Shown here: in pieces, positions 36,100 through 44,489 of the stretch
Numbering within the stretch: position 1 is the first letter of the stretch
Layout of the letters: the number at the start of each line of letters is the position of its first letter
From: Acidovorax sp. FHTAMBA
GTDB lineage: Bacteria; Pseudomonadota; Gammaproteobacteria; Burkholderiales; Burkholderiaceae_C
Assembly (NCBI RefSeq): GCF_038958875.1
Contig: NZ_CP152407.1
Coordinates: 1,495,501 to 1,559,500, forward strand
Length of the DNA stretch: 64,000 bases
Direction: 5' to 3'
Notes under the pieces: generated by a model
The model's database searches: none
Told to the model about the DNA's origin: nothing
The model's input: the letters and a program-made list of their open reading frames with translations, nothing else
Translations under genes and position numbers: made by a program

Positions 36100-37184
36100 G
36101 ATTCAACTACAAAGTGCACCGAATTTCAGTGTAACGGACGAATCTTCAAGCCCATGAACACCTCGTGGGGAGTGCGGTAGTTGAGGCACTTGCGGGGTCG
36201 GTGGTTGAGCCGGTAGAGCGCATCGTCAACTTCGTGCTGCGAGACCCGGCGCAGGTTGGTGCACTTGGGGAAATACTGGCGTAACAGGCCATTGGTGTTC
36301 TCGTTGAGCCCACGCTCCCATGAGTGGTAGGGATGCGCGAAGTACACATCCGCCCCCAGACTGGCGGCGATGAATGCATGCTCAGCAAACTCCTTGCCAT
36401 TGTCGAACGTGATCGTTTCGCACAGGTGTTTGTGAGGTCGCAGCAGTGCGATCACAGCCTCGGTCACCCCTGCGCTGTGGCGCGAGTCCAGTTGCTGCGC
36501 CAGTGTGTAGCGGGACTTGCGCTCCACCAAGGTCACCAGTACCCCTTGGTGGCCCTTGCCGACCACGGTGTCACCCTCCCAGTCACCTATGCGGCTGCGT
36601 GCGTCAACGATGGCGGGGCGCTGCTCTATGCAGAGCCGATCTTTGAGTGTGCCGCGCCGCTCTTGTCCGCTGCCGTAGCGCTTGCGTCGCACCTTCTGGC
36701 AGCGCAGGTGTTTGATCAGCTCACCGCCTTTGCGTTTGTCGTCATAGATGTGCTGGTAGATGCATTCGTGGCTGATGGTCAGCACGCCCTCCAGCCGCAG
36801 CCGTCCGCTGACCTGCTCGGGAGAGAGCTCAAGGCGCAGATAGCGGTGCACCTGGCTCCACTGCTGCGCATTGAACTGGCGTGCATTGCGCCGTGCCCTT
36901 TGGCGGGCACGGGCTCGCTCATGAGCGCGGGCGGGTTTGTAGCCTTGGGCTCCAGCGTTGCGATTGAGCTCGCGGGTGATGGTCGAGCGGCTTCGATTGA
37001 GCTGTGCGGCTATCACTGCCAAGCTTATGTTTTGACGACGCAGTGCGTGGATTTGGTATCGTTCTTCTCGGGTCAAGTGGGTATAGGTCATGGTGCAACG
37101 TTTGGGACTGGCTGGTCACAAAAATGCATCCTATGCACTCTTGGCCCAACTCGGTTTACTTGCGTTGCACTTCGTACTTGAATC
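36100..37184 (-). mobile_element. IS30-family insertion sequence, copy 2
   Basis: Same length, ends and orientation as the copy at 3168-4252, with five base differences found by eye: three near the 3' end of the transposase that change two residues plus silent sites, and one outside the gene near the right end (ACTTACG against ACTTGCG). The left flank is the tail of a dispersed repeat; the right flank runs into the LysR gene end after about 50 bases. A 2-base GT duplication is possible but not convincing. Confidence 0.9.
36126..37091 (-). CDS. IS30-family transposase
   Basis: Intact 321-residue DDE transposase, near-identical to the one at 3194-4159. The helix-turn-helix and the three acidic catalytic positions (IGDWEGDTVVGK, ITFDNGKEF, WERGLNENTNG) are unchanged. 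Differences from copy 1 are Leu for Gln in TNLRRVSQ and Lys for Glu in GLKIRPLH at the C-terminus. Both copies could be active; being in direct orientation they are also substrates for homologous recombination across about 33 kb. Confidence 0.95.
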   Translation of the reverse strand: MTYTHLTREERYQIHALRRQNISLAVIAAQLNRSRSTITRELNRNAGAQGYKPARAHERARARQRARRNARQFNAQQWSQVHRYLRLELSPEQVSGRLRLEGVLTISHECIYQHIYDDKRKGGELIKHLRCQKVRRKRYGSGQERRGTLKDRLCIEQRPAIVDARSRIGDWEGDTVVGKGHQGVLVTLVERKSRYTLAQQLDSRHSAGVTEAVIALLRPHKHLCETITFDNGKEFAEHAFIAASLGADVYFAHPYHSWERGLNENTNGLLRQYFPKCTNLRRVSQHEVDDALYRLNHRPRKCLNYRTPHEVFMGLKIRPLH

Positions 37185-37233
37185 CGCCGTCGCATATTTA
37201 TCCATCTGCGGCAGAGTGGGCTGATGCGCTCCC

Positions 37234-38145
37234 TCAGCCCGTGGCTCGCCCCGCGCACTCCGCCACCAACCAGTCCCTGAACGCCTTGACCAGCGGCGTC
37301 TGCGCCCGCGCCTCCGGGTACACCAGGTAATACGCATCGGTGCTGGTCAGCACCTGGTCGGACAGCTCCACCAGGCTCCCTGCCGCCAGCTCCTGTTCGA
37401 TCAAGAAGCGTGGCAGCAGCGCCGCGCCCAGGTGGGACACGGCGGCCTGCGCAATCATGGCGAAGTGCTCGGACTGCGGGCCGCGCAGGGCCAGCGCCGT
37501 GGGCGCGCCCACCCGCTCGAACCACTCAGCCCACTGGGTGGGGCGGGTGCTTTGCTGCAGCAGCACCACGCGGGCCAAATCCTGCGGCGTGCGGATGCGG
37601 TGGCGGTCCCGGTAGGTGGGGCTGCACACGGGCACGGTTTCTTCGTGCATCAGGTATTCGCACACGGCGCCCGCCCAGTGCGGCGTGCCAAAGTGGATGG
37701 CCGCGTCAAACGGCGTGCCCGCAAAGTCAAAGGGCTCGGTGCGGGCCGAGAAGTTGACCAGGGCCTCGGGGTGCAGCGCCATGAAGCCTCCCAGGCGCGG
37801 GATGAGCCAGCGGGTGCCCAGCGTGGGCAGCACGGCCAGGTTGAGCAGGCCGTCGGTGCTGGCAAACGCCATGGCCTTTTGTGTGCTGGCCGACAACTGC
37901 TGCAGCACGTTTTGCACGTCGGCCGCGTAAACGCGGCCCGCGTCGGTCAGCACCACACGCTGGCGCACGCGGTGAAAGAGGGCGGTGCCGATCTGCGCCT
38001 CCAGCTGGCGGATCTGGCGCGACACCGCGCTTTGTGTGAGGTGCAGTTCGTCGGCCGCGCGCGACACGCTCTGGTGGCGGGCGGCGGCCTCAAAGGCCAG
38101 CAGGTCGGTGGTGGACGGCAGAAAGGCGCGGCGTAGCAGGGTCAT
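37234..38145 (-). CDS. LysR-family transcriptional regulator (GcvA-like)
   Basis: A 303-residue regulator. The Met at 38145 (MTLLRRAFLPSTTDLLAFEAAARHQS) gives the usual LysR N-terminus. The winged helix-turn-helix (about residues 13-70) has SVSRAADELHLTQSAVSRQIRQLE; the rest is the two-lobed effector-binding domain (from about 95, including LAVLPTLGTRWLIPRLGGF). It is divergent from the FAD oxidase operon, the classical layout for a LysR activator of the neighbouring catabolic genes. The inducer is unknown but is probably an amino acid, given the neighbouring aminotransferase. Confidence 0.92.
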   Translation of the reverse strand: MTLLRRAFLPSTTDLLAFEAAARHQSVSRAADELHLTQSAVSRQIRQLEAQIGTALFHRVRQRVVLTDAGRVYAADVQNVLQQLSASTQKAMAFASTDGLLNLAVLPTLGTRWLIPRLGGFMALHPEALVNFSARTEPFDFAGTPFDAAIHFGTPHWAGAVCEYLMHEETVPVCSPTYRDRHRIRTPQDLARVVLLQQSTRPTQWAEWFERVGAPTALALRGPQSEHFAMIAQAAVSHLGAALLPRFLIEQELAAGSLVELSDQVLTSTDAYYLVYPEARAQTPLVKAFRDWLVAECAGRATG

Positions 38146-38200
38146 GGGCAAGTCATGCGGCGGGAGAATGAAATGCAGCGGCTGTCCATGCACCCTTTTG

Positions 38201-38245
38201 GAGTCTGGCGCTCAGGTATCAAGCGCTGGCAGCTATGCAATTTTC
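38201..38245 (-). repeat. dispersed two-hairpin intergenic repeat, copy 8 (partial)
   Basis: Read on minus: TTGCATAGCTGCCAGCGC, then TTGATACCTGAGCGCCAGAC. It lies in the divergent promoter region between the LysR gene and the oxidase operon, an unusual place for this family. Confidence 0.72.
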
Positions 38246-38378
38246 AGGGAGTTCATTCTCATTTGTGATCAAGTAGTTCCATTTTTTTGCTATCCACCCG
38301 CGGCGGTTTGGCGGATATTGGCGTACCCACCGGGGGTTTGCGCCTGCAAGCTTCTCCCCTGCTGATTTGCGAGCCGCC

Positions 38379-38501
38379 ATGTCTGCCACCACTGACACCA
38401 CTGCCACCACTGCCACCACTGCCCCTGCGCCCCATGCGATCGAAGCTGATCCACTGCTGCAACGCCTGGGCGTGACGTGGGGTATCCATGTCCGTCGCTG
38501 A
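38379..38501 (+). CDS. possible 40-residue peptide overlapping the FAD oxidase start
   Basis: An ATG-initiated frame of 41 codons whose last 14 bases overlap the oxidase start codon, so translational coupling is possible. The N-terminal third is a Thr/Ala run (MSATTDTTATTATTAPAP) coded by a 9-base tandem repeat; the rest (EADPLLQRLGVTWGIHVRR) looks like normal protein. No family is recognised. It may be a real small subunit or leader peptide, or just the 5' leader of the oxidase. Confidence 0.4.
   Translation: MSATTDTTATTATTAPAPHAIEADPLLQRLGVTWGIHVRR
38383..38418 (+). repeat. 9-base tandem repeat (GCCACCACT), four units
   Basis: Units GCCACCACT, GACACCACT, GCCACCACT, GCCACCACT run in register with the small ORF at 38379 and encode an Ala/Asp-Thr-Thr repeat. 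Such in-frame repeats change copy number easily without shifting the frame. Confidence 0.75.
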
Positions 38502-39687
38502 AGACCAGCACCCCATCGTCATCATCGGCGGTGGCGTCATCGGGAGCGCCATTGCGTACTTCCTCACGCTGCAGCAACCGGGCTGCGCAGTGGTGGTGGT
38601 CGAGCGCGATCCGTCCTATGCGCGCGCCTCGTCGGCGCTGTCGGCCAGCTCCATCCGCCAGCAGTTCTCCACCGACATCAATATCCAGATGTCGGCGTTC
38701 GGCATCGGCTTTTTGCGCAATGTGGCCACGCTGCTGGCCTGCCAGGGCGATGTGCCTGCGATTGGCCTGCACGAGGGCGGCTACCTGTACCTGGCCACCC
38801 CGGCGGGCGAGCCCACGCTGCGCGAAAACCATGCGCTGCAAAAGCAGCATGGCGCCGATGTGGCACTGCTCAGCCCGCAGCAGCTGGCCGAACGTTTTCC
38901 GTGGCTGGCGCTGCAGGGTGTGGCGCTGGGCTCGCTGGGCCTGTCGGGCGAGGGCTGGTTTGATGGCTACCTGCTGTTGACGGCGCTGCGCAAGAAGGCG
39001 CAAAGCCAGGGCGTGCGCTACCTGGCCGATGAGGCTGTCGATTTGGACACGGCGACCAGCGACGGAGTGTTGCATGTGAACGCCGTGCGCCTGCAAAGCG
39101 GGGCCGTGCTGCCGTGCCGCTACGCCGTGAACGCCGGCGGCGCGTGGGCGGCGGCCATTGCAGGCTGGGCGGGCATCGACCTGCCCGTGGTGGGCAAGCG
39201 CCGCACAGTGTTCAATCTGGCCAGCCCTGCGGCGCTGCCAGGCTGCCCACTGCTCATCGACACCAGTGGTATCTGGCTGCGGCCCGAGGGCAAGGGCTTC
39301 ATCTGTGGCTTTGCGCCAGAGGCGGGTAATGACGCCGACTTTGCCCCGCTGGAGCCCGAGTACGCAGCGTTTGACGACCACATCTGGCCCACGCTGGCCG
39401 GGCGCATTCCGGGCTTTGAGGCGCTGCGCATGCAGGGCGCCTGGGCGGGCTACTACGAGATGAACACCTTCGACCACAACGCCATCGTGGGCCTGCACCC
39501 GGCGTGCGACAACCTGGTGTTTGCCAACGGTTTCTCAGGCCACGGCCTGCAGCAGTGCCCAGCCGTGGGGCGCGGGCTGGCCGAGTGGATGCTGACCGGG
39601 CGTTACCAGAGCCTGGACCTGGCGCCCGTGTCCATCCAGCGGCTGGTGGACAACCGCCCGCTGCGGGAGAAAAACGTGATCTATTGA
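38488..39687 (+). CDS. FAD-dependent oxidoreductase (DAO/glycine-oxidase family), stop codon supplied by an IS
   Basis: A 399-residue amine-oxidising flavoprotein of the D-amino-acid oxidase superfamily. Seen: the Rossmann motif IIGGGVIGSAIAYFL (GGGVIG at 14-19) followed by VVVVERD, mid-protein VNAGGAWAAAIAGWAG, and the C-terminal FAD contact NGFSGHGLQQCPAVGRGLAEWM. It probably oxidises a secondary amine or amino acid. The last codons read ATC-TAT-TGA, with TATTGA created by an IS630 insertion at TA; without the element the gene would read ATC-TAA and end one residue earlier, so the protein is essentially unharmed. It heads the aminotransferase/TPP enzyme operon, now split by the IS. Confidence 0.9.
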   Translation: MSVAEDQHPIVIIGGGVIGSAIAYFLTLQQPGCAVVVVERDPSYARASSALSASSIRQQFSTDINIQMSAFGIGFLRNVATLLACQGDVPAIGLHEGGYLYLATPAGEPTLRENHALQKQHGADVALLSPQQLAERFPWLALQGVALGSLGLSGEGWFDGYLLLTALRKKAQSQGVRYLADEAVDLDTATSDGVLHVNAVRLQSGAVLPCRYAVNAGGAWAAAIAGWAGIDLPVVGKRRTVFNLASPAALPGCPLLIDTSGIWLRPEGKGFICGFAPEAGNDADFAPLEPEYAAFDDHIWPTLAGRIPGFEALRMQGAWAGYYEMNTFDHNAIVGLHPACDNLVFANGFSGHGLQQCPAVGRGLAEWMLTGRYQSLDLAPVSIQRLVDNRPLREKNVIY

Positions 39688-40797
39688 TCCGGCCCCTGTG
39701 AACTTGCATCAAGCTGCATAGCGAACAGGGCCGTGCTCGAAATACTTGCGAATTCGTTCGGGCTGGCGTTGCACGCTGCGTAAGTGCTTTGCGGCGGCCT
39801 TCACCAATTGCAGCTTCGTGCGCGCCGGCGCCTGCTTGGTTACCGCCTGCTTGATGTCCGCATTGGCCATCTCATCCGGGTTCAACTCCGGGCTGTAGCT
39901 CGGTAGGTAGAACACCTCGATGGCATCGGCATGCTCTGCCAGCCAGGCCTTGACATGCCTGGCGTGATGCACCCGCAGGTTGTCCAGGATCAGAAATAGC
40001 TTTCTGGTCTGTCCCTTGATCAGGCGGCGCAGAAAGTCGATCAGGATCGTGGTGTTGAGCGCGCCGTCAAAAATGCGCCAGCGCATCTGCCCCTTGTTGG
40101 TGACGGTAGAGATGACAGACAGGCCGTGGCGCTTGTTGTTGACCCGCACCACCGGCGTCTGGCCCTTGGGCGCGAAACCTCGGCCGCGCACGTCGTCGCT
40201 GCGCAGCCCGCTCTCGTCGCCCCAATGAATCTCCGCCCCTTCGGCCTTGGCGCGCGCGGCGATGGCGGGGTAGTCCTCATCGAGCCATTTCTTGACCGCC
40301 GCCGGTGACTGCTCGTAGGCCTTCTTCATCGGTTTTTGCGGTGTGAAGCCCCAGCGCGCCAGGTACTTGCCCATGGTGCGCACCTGCAATCGAATGCCAA
40401 ACCGCTGCTCGATGAGTTGGGCCACTGCAGCGCGGCTCCACAGCGCGTAGGGCATCTTCAGCTGATCGGGTGTCTTGTCGGCAATGAGCTTGCGAACCTG
40501 GCCCTCCTGCGCGGCATCGAGCAAGCGGTTTTCTCCCACCTTGCGACCTCCGATGGTGTCGTGCAAGGCCTTGGCGCCCAGCGCTTCATGGCGCTTGCAG
40601 ATGTTGAAGACGCCCGTGCGGCTCAGGCCGGTGAGTACGGCGATTTCCTCGTACGTGTTGCCGGCTTTGCGCAGTCGGATGACCTGCACGCGGCGCTCGT
40701 GCCGCGCTTCGCGGCTCAGCGATCTCATGTCGGTTGCTTGCATGAATCCCAGTTGAGGGTGGTGCAGAAAAATTCAAGTGGGCAAGGGCCGGATCAA
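39684..40797 (-). mobile_element. IS630-family insertion sequence
   Basis: About 1.11 kb flanked by TA on both sides (39682-39683 and 40798-40799), the usual IS630/mariner target duplication. The ends are inverted repeats: TTGATCCGGCCCCTGTGAAC on the left and, read inward, TTGATCCGGCCCTTGCCCAC on the right. One transposase gene on minus. It is inserted at the stop codon of the FAD oxidase gene and separates it from the aminotransferase gene. Confidence 0.92.
39709..40743 (-). CDS. IS630-family transposase
   Basis: A 344-residue DDE transposase in a single frame. The N-terminus has a helix-turn-helix typical of the family (RRVQVIRLRKAGNTYEEIAV, LTGLSRTGVFNICKRHEAL) and a winged-helix part; the catalytic core shows Asp in IHWGDESGLRSDD, Asp in LFLILDNLRVHHARH and Glu in YSPELNPDEMANADIK. 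Intact, so the element is probably mobile. Transcribed against the host operon. Confidence 0.95.
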   Translation of the reverse strand: MQATDMRSLSREARHERRVQVIRLRKAGNTYEEIAVLTGLSRTGVFNICKRHEALGAKALHDTIGGRKVGENRLLDAAQEGQVRKLIADKTPDQLKMPYALWSRAAVAQLIEQRFGIRLQVRTMGKYLARWGFTPQKPMKKAYEQSPAAVKKWLDEDYPAIAARAKAEGAEIHWGDESGLRSDDVRGRGFAPKGQTPVVRVNNKRHGLSVISTVTNKGQMRWRIFDGALNTTILIDFLRRLIKGQTRKLFLILDNLRVHHARHVKAWLAEHADAIEVFYLPSYSPELNPDEMANADIKQAVTKQAPARTKLQLVKAAAKHLRSVQRQPERIRKYFEHGPVRYAA

Positions 40798-40920
40798 TAA
40801 GCCCGTCGCCAGGCTGCCGATGCGCGAACCTGCCGTGAACTACCACACGTTCGGGCTGAGCCTGTCAAAGCCTGCGCACCACATTCATCCACCCCGTCCA
40901 TATCTTTGTAGTGAGTCGTC

Positions 40921-42168
40921 ATGAACGCACCGCTTCCACTTTCCGCAAGCGCTGCGCCAGCCGCCACCTTTGCGCCCGCAGACCGCATTCGCTCCATCGG
41001 CGTGTCCGACATCGTGCGCATATCGCAGGCGGCCAACGAACTCAAGCGCCGGGGCCAGCCCGTGATCGTGCTGGGCCTGGGCGAGCCTGATTTCGACACG
41101 CCCGCCCATGTTCTGGAGGCGGCACAGCAGGCCATGGCCCAGGGCGACACCCACTACACGGCGCTCGATGGCACGCCCGCGCTGAAAGCGGCCATCCAGC
41201 TCAAGTTCCGTCGCGACAACGCGCTGGAATTCGCCACCAACGAAATCACGGTGGGTGCGGGCGCCAAGCAGGTCATCTACAACGCGCTGATGGCCAGCCT
41301 GAACCCCGGGGACGAGGTGATCCTGCCCGCGCCGTACTGGACGTCGTACGCCGACATGGTGCTGATTGCGGGCGGCGTGCCCGTGGTGGTGCCGTGCAGC
41401 GAGGCCAATGGCTTTCGCATCACTGCCCAGCAGCTGGAAGCGGCCATCACGCCGCGCACGCGCTGGGTGTTCATCAACTCGCCGTCCAACCCCAGTGGCT
41501 CGGCCTATAGCGCCGAGCAGCTGCGGCCCATTCTGGACGTGGCGCTGCGCCACCCGCAGGTGTGGGTGCTGGCCGACGACATTTACGAGCACATCCTGTA
41601 CGACGGCCGGACCTTTGCCACGCCCGTGGCCGTGCTGCCCGCGCTGCGCGAGCGCACGCTCACGGTGAACGGCGTCTCCAAGTCGTATGCCATGACGGGC
41701 TGGCGCATCGGCTATGGCGCAGGCCCCAAGGCGCTGATTGCCGCGATGGCCGTGGTGCAGAGCCAGGCCACGTCGTGCCCTTCGTCCATCAGCCAGGCGG
41801 CGGCGGTGGCAGCGCTGACCGGCCCGCAGGATGTGGTGGCCGAGCGCTGCCGCGCGTTCCAGGCGCGGCGCGACGTGGTGGTGGCCGCGCTCAACGCTTC
41901 ACCCGGCCTGCACTGTCGCGCCCCCGAGGGCGCGTTCTACACCTTTGCCCGCTGTGAAGGCGTGCTGGGCCGCACCACGCCGGGCGGTGCATTACTGCGC
42001 ACCGACGCCGACTTTTGCGACTACCTGCTGCGCGAGTTCCACGTGGCTGTGGTGCCGGGCAGCGTGCTGGGGCTGGCGCCATACTTTCGCATCTCGTACG
42101 CTGCGTCCATGGCCGATCTGCAGGAGGCCTGCGGCCGTATCCAGCGCGCCTGCCACGCGCTGTTCTGA
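40921..42168 (+). CDS. class I/II PLP-dependent aminotransferase (AspC/AatA-like)
   Basis: A 415-residue aminotransferase of fold type I. Seen: VLGLGEPDFDTPAHV, the pyrophosphate-loop region VGAGAKQVIYNAL, NSPSNPSG, the cofactor Asp in LADDIYEHILY, and the PLP-binding Lys in GVSKSYAMTGWRIGY. It moves an amino group between an amino acid and 2-oxoglutarate or a similar acid; substrate unknown. It begins 121 bases after the IS630 right end. Before the insertion it lay about 120 bases after the oxidase stop, so both belonged to one operon with the TPP enzyme that follows 27 bases downstream. Confidence 0.92.
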   Translation: MNAPLPLSASAAPAATFAPADRIRSIGVSDIVRISQAANELKRRGQPVIVLGLGEPDFDTPAHVLEAAQQAMAQGDTHYTALDGTPALKAAIQLKFRRDNALEFATNEITVGAGAKQVIYNALMASLNPGDEVILPAPYWTSYADMVLIAGGVPVVVPCSEANGFRITAQQLEAAITPRTRWVFINSPSNPSGSAYSAEQLRPILDVALRHPQVWVLADDIYEHILYDGRTFATPVAVLPALRERTLTVNGVSKSYAMTGWRIGYGAGPKALIAAMAVVQSQATSCPSSISQAAAVAALTGPQDVVAERCRAFQARRDVVVAALNASPGLHCRAPEGAFYTFARCEGVLGRTTPGGALLRTDADFCDYLLREFHVAVVPGSVLGLAPYFRISYAASMADLQEACGRIQRACHALF

Positions 42169-42195
42169 ATTGTTTTTGAGAAGTGATTGCCCGAC

Positions 42196-43881
42196 ATGAC
42201 CCACGTTTCCATTCCCTCCCGCACTGGCGGCCAGATCCTGGTCCGCCAGCTCATCACCCACGGCGTGAAGCAGCTTTTTTGCGTGCCGGGCGAGAGCTAT
42301 CTGGCCGTGCTCGATGCGCTGCATGATGCCGACATCGGCGTGACCGTGTGCCGCCAGGAAGGCGGCGCCGCCATGATGGCCGAGGCGCAGGGCAAACTCA
42401 CTGGCCAGCCCGGCATCTGCTTTGTGACGCGCGGGCCGGGTGCCACCAATGCGTCGGCCGGTGTGCACATTGCCCATCAGGACTCGACGCCGCTGATCCT
42501 GTTCGTGGGCCAGGTGGCACGCAACGCCAAGGGTCGCGAAGCTTTCCAGGAGCTGGACTACAGCGCCGTGTTTGGCACCATGGCCAAGTGGGTGGTGGAG
42601 ATTGACGACCCCGCGCGCGTGCCCGAGCTGATCTCGCGCGCCTTCCACGTCGCCACGTCGGGCCGCCCTGGCCCGGTGGTGGTGGCGCTCCCCGAAGACA
42701 TGCTGACCGAAGCCGCCGCCGTTGCCGACGCGCTGCCCTACCAGGTCACGGAAACACACCCCGGCCCCGCGCAGATGGCCGAGCTGGCCCAGCGCCTGAA
42801 GGCCGCACACCAGCCCGTGGCCATCCTGGGCGGCAGTCGCTGGTCAGAGCAGGCGGTGCAAGAGTTTGTGGCGTTTGCGCAAGCATGGTCGCTGCCGGTG
42901 TACTGCTCGTTCCGGCGGCAAATGCTGTTCCCGGCCAACCACCCGTGCTACGGCGGCGACCTGGGCCTGGGCGTGAACCCGCGCCTGCTGGCGCGCATCC
43001 GTGCGTCGGACCTGGTGCTGGTAGTGGGCGGGCGCCTGTCCGAGATCCCGTCGCAGGGCTACGAGCTGTTTGCCATTCCCAACCCCGCACAGCCGCTGGT
43101 GCATGTGCATGCCGATGCGGACGAGCTGGGCAAGCTCTACCGCCCGGCGCAGGCGATCCACGCCACGCCCCAGGCCTTTGCCGCCGCGCTGGCCAGCGTG
43201 CGCCCTGCAGCGCCGGTGGCCTGGCAGGCCCATGCCGAAATGGCGCGGTCTGAATACGTGTTGTGGAGCGACACCAACCCCATCCAGATCCCCGGCGAAC
43301 TGCAGATGGGCCAGGTCATGCAGCACCTCAAATCCACCCTGCCAGCCAACACCATCTTCTGCAACGGCGCGGGCAACTTCGCCACCTGGGTGCACCGCTT
43401 TTGGCCGTTCACCACTTACGCCAGCCAGCTCGCGCCCACCAGCGGCTCCATGGGCTACGGCCTGCCCGCGGGCGTGGGCGCCAAGCGCCTGTGGCCAGAG
43501 CGCGAGGTGGTGGTGTTTGCGGGCGATGGCGACTTTCTGATGCACGGGCAGGAGTTTGCGACCGCCGTGCAATACCGCCTGCCCATCATCGTGGTGCTGC
43601 TCGATAACGCCATGTACGGGACCATCCGCATGCACCAGGAGCGCGAGTACCCCGGCCGAATCAGTGCCACGCAGCTCAAGAACCCCGACTTCAAAGCCTA
43701 CGCCCAGGCCTTTGGGGGCCACGGCGAGCGGGTGGAGCGCACCGAAGACTTCGCCCCGGCGCTCGCCCGCGCGCGCGCCAGCGGCCTGCCCAGCGTGCTG
43801 CACTGCCTGATCGACCCTGAGGCGATCACGCCCACGGGCACGCTGCAGGGAATTCGGAGTGCGGCAATGGCAAAGCAGTGA
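42196..43881 (+). CDS. thiamine-pyrophosphate enzyme, acetolactate-synthase-like large subunit
   Basis: A 561-residue TPP enzyme of the acetolactate synthase/pyruvate oxidase/glyoxylate carboligase group. The ATG at 42196 is preferred to a TTG three codons earlier. Seen: the cofactor-activating Glu in CRQEGGAAMMAEAQG, RGPGATNASAGVHIA, and the TPP motif from FAGDGDFLMHGQEFAT to LLDNAMYG (GDG-x-N). No small regulatory subunit follows, so it is not a biosynthetic acetolactate synthase. With the oxidase and aminotransferase it probably breaks down a nitrogen-containing compound through a 2-oxo acid; the substrate is not identifiable here. Confidence 0.9.
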   Translation: MTHVSIPSRTGGQILVRQLITHGVKQLFCVPGESYLAVLDALHDADIGVTVCRQEGGAAMMAEAQGKLTGQPGICFVTRGPGATNASAGVHIAHQDSTPLILFVGQVARNAKGREAFQELDYSAVFGTMAKWVVEIDDPARVPELISRAFHVATSGRPGPVVVALPEDMLTEAAAVADALPYQVTETHPGPAQMAELAQRLKAAHQPVAILGGSRWSEQAVQEFVAFAQAWSLPVYCSFRRQMLFPANHPCYGGDLGLGVNPRLLARIRASDLVLVVGGRLSEIPSQGYELFAIPNPAQPLVHVHADADELGKLYRPAQAIHATPQAFAAALASVRPAAPVAWQAHAEMARSEYVLWSDTNPIQIPGELQMGQVMQHLKSTLPANTIFCNGAGNFATWVHRFWPFTTYASQLAPTSGSMGYGLPAGVGAKRLWPEREVVVFAGDGDFLMHGQEFATAVQYRLPIIVVLLDNAMYGTIRMHQEREYPGRISATQLKNPDFKAYAQAFGGHGERVERTEDFAPALARARASGLPSVLHCLIDPEAITPTGTLQGIRSAAMAKQ

Positions 43882-43900
43882 CGCTCTGATCAAGTCGTTT

Positions 43901-43945
43901 ATTCATAGAGTTTATTTTTGGGTTTGAAATGAGCAATCTATGAAT
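43901..43945. promoter_or_regulatory. upstream HipB operator pair
   Basis: ATTCATAGAG (43901-43910) and its inverted partner ATCTATGAAT (43936-43945) face each other. The same pair with nearly the same spacing (first bases 37 against 38 apart, measured from ATTCATAG to CTATGAAT) recurs just before the hipB start. The paired inverted sites suit a dimeric HTH repressor. Confidence 0.6.
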
Positions 43946-44004
43946 TTTCAGGCGGCTAGTTGACGCGTCCACTCACGCACGGCACCGGCGAGTTCCTAAA
44001 AAAT

Positions 44005-44050
44005 ATTCATAGAGTTGCATAAAGTAATAAAAAAGCTACTATCTATGAAT
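44005..44050. promoter_or_regulatory. HipB operator pair overlapping the hipB start codon
   Basis: ATTCATAGAG (44005-44014) and ATCTATGAAT (44041-44050), inverted. The right site runs into the hipB ATG (44049), so a bound repressor would cover the start region. The surrounding bases are AT-rich, and no clear Shine-Dalgarno is visible before hipB. Confidence 0.6.
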
Positions 44051-44489
44051 GCCAAGACAAACCACCAGTCCTGCGGACTATCCGCAGGCCGTACTGCAGC
44101 AGATTGAGTTGCTGGGGCAGAACATTGCCATCGCCCGCAAGCGGCGTGGCGAATCACAGGCGCAATGGGCGCGGCGCTTGGGGGTGTCGCAGCCGACCAT
44201 GGCGCGCATCGAGCGGGGCGATCCTTCGGTGGCCATGGCCTCGTATGTGATGTGCATGTGGCTGGTCAATCCTGCCGTAGTGGTGGCGGATCTGGTGGCG
44301 CCTCAGCGCGACCTTGCGGCGCTGGAGCGCGAGGTCACCCGCGTGCGGGGCGCACCCAAGCCCGCTCGTCCGACAGCGAAGCGCACGGCGGCCGCTGCAG
44401 CCGTGCCTTTTCCTGCCGCCAAGTCGGCCAACAACACGGCAGCAGGCCTGGCCGCGTTGCTGCATCCGGCTACACAGGGTTCGACATGA
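44049..44489 (+). CDS. hipB: XRE-family antitoxin/regulator (HipB-like)
   Basis: A 146-residue DNA-binding protein with an N-terminal helix-turn-helix (about residues 18-75, with IAIARKRRGESQAQWARRLG and VSQPTMARIERGDPS) and a basic, Ala/Pro-rich C-terminal tail longer than in E. coli HipB. It should neutralise the HipA kinase and repress its own operon through the inverted ATTCATAG sites upstream. It ends in an ATGA overlap with hipA (4 bases), so the pair is translationally coupled. Symbol assigned by domain and context. Confidence 0.85.
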   Translation: MPRQTTSPADYPQAVLQQIELLGQNIAIARKRRGESQAQWARRLGVSQPTMARIERGDPSVAMASYVMCMWLVNPAVVVADLVAPQRDLAALEREVTRVRGAPKPARPTAKRTAAAAAVPFPAAKSANNTAAGLAALLHPATQGST

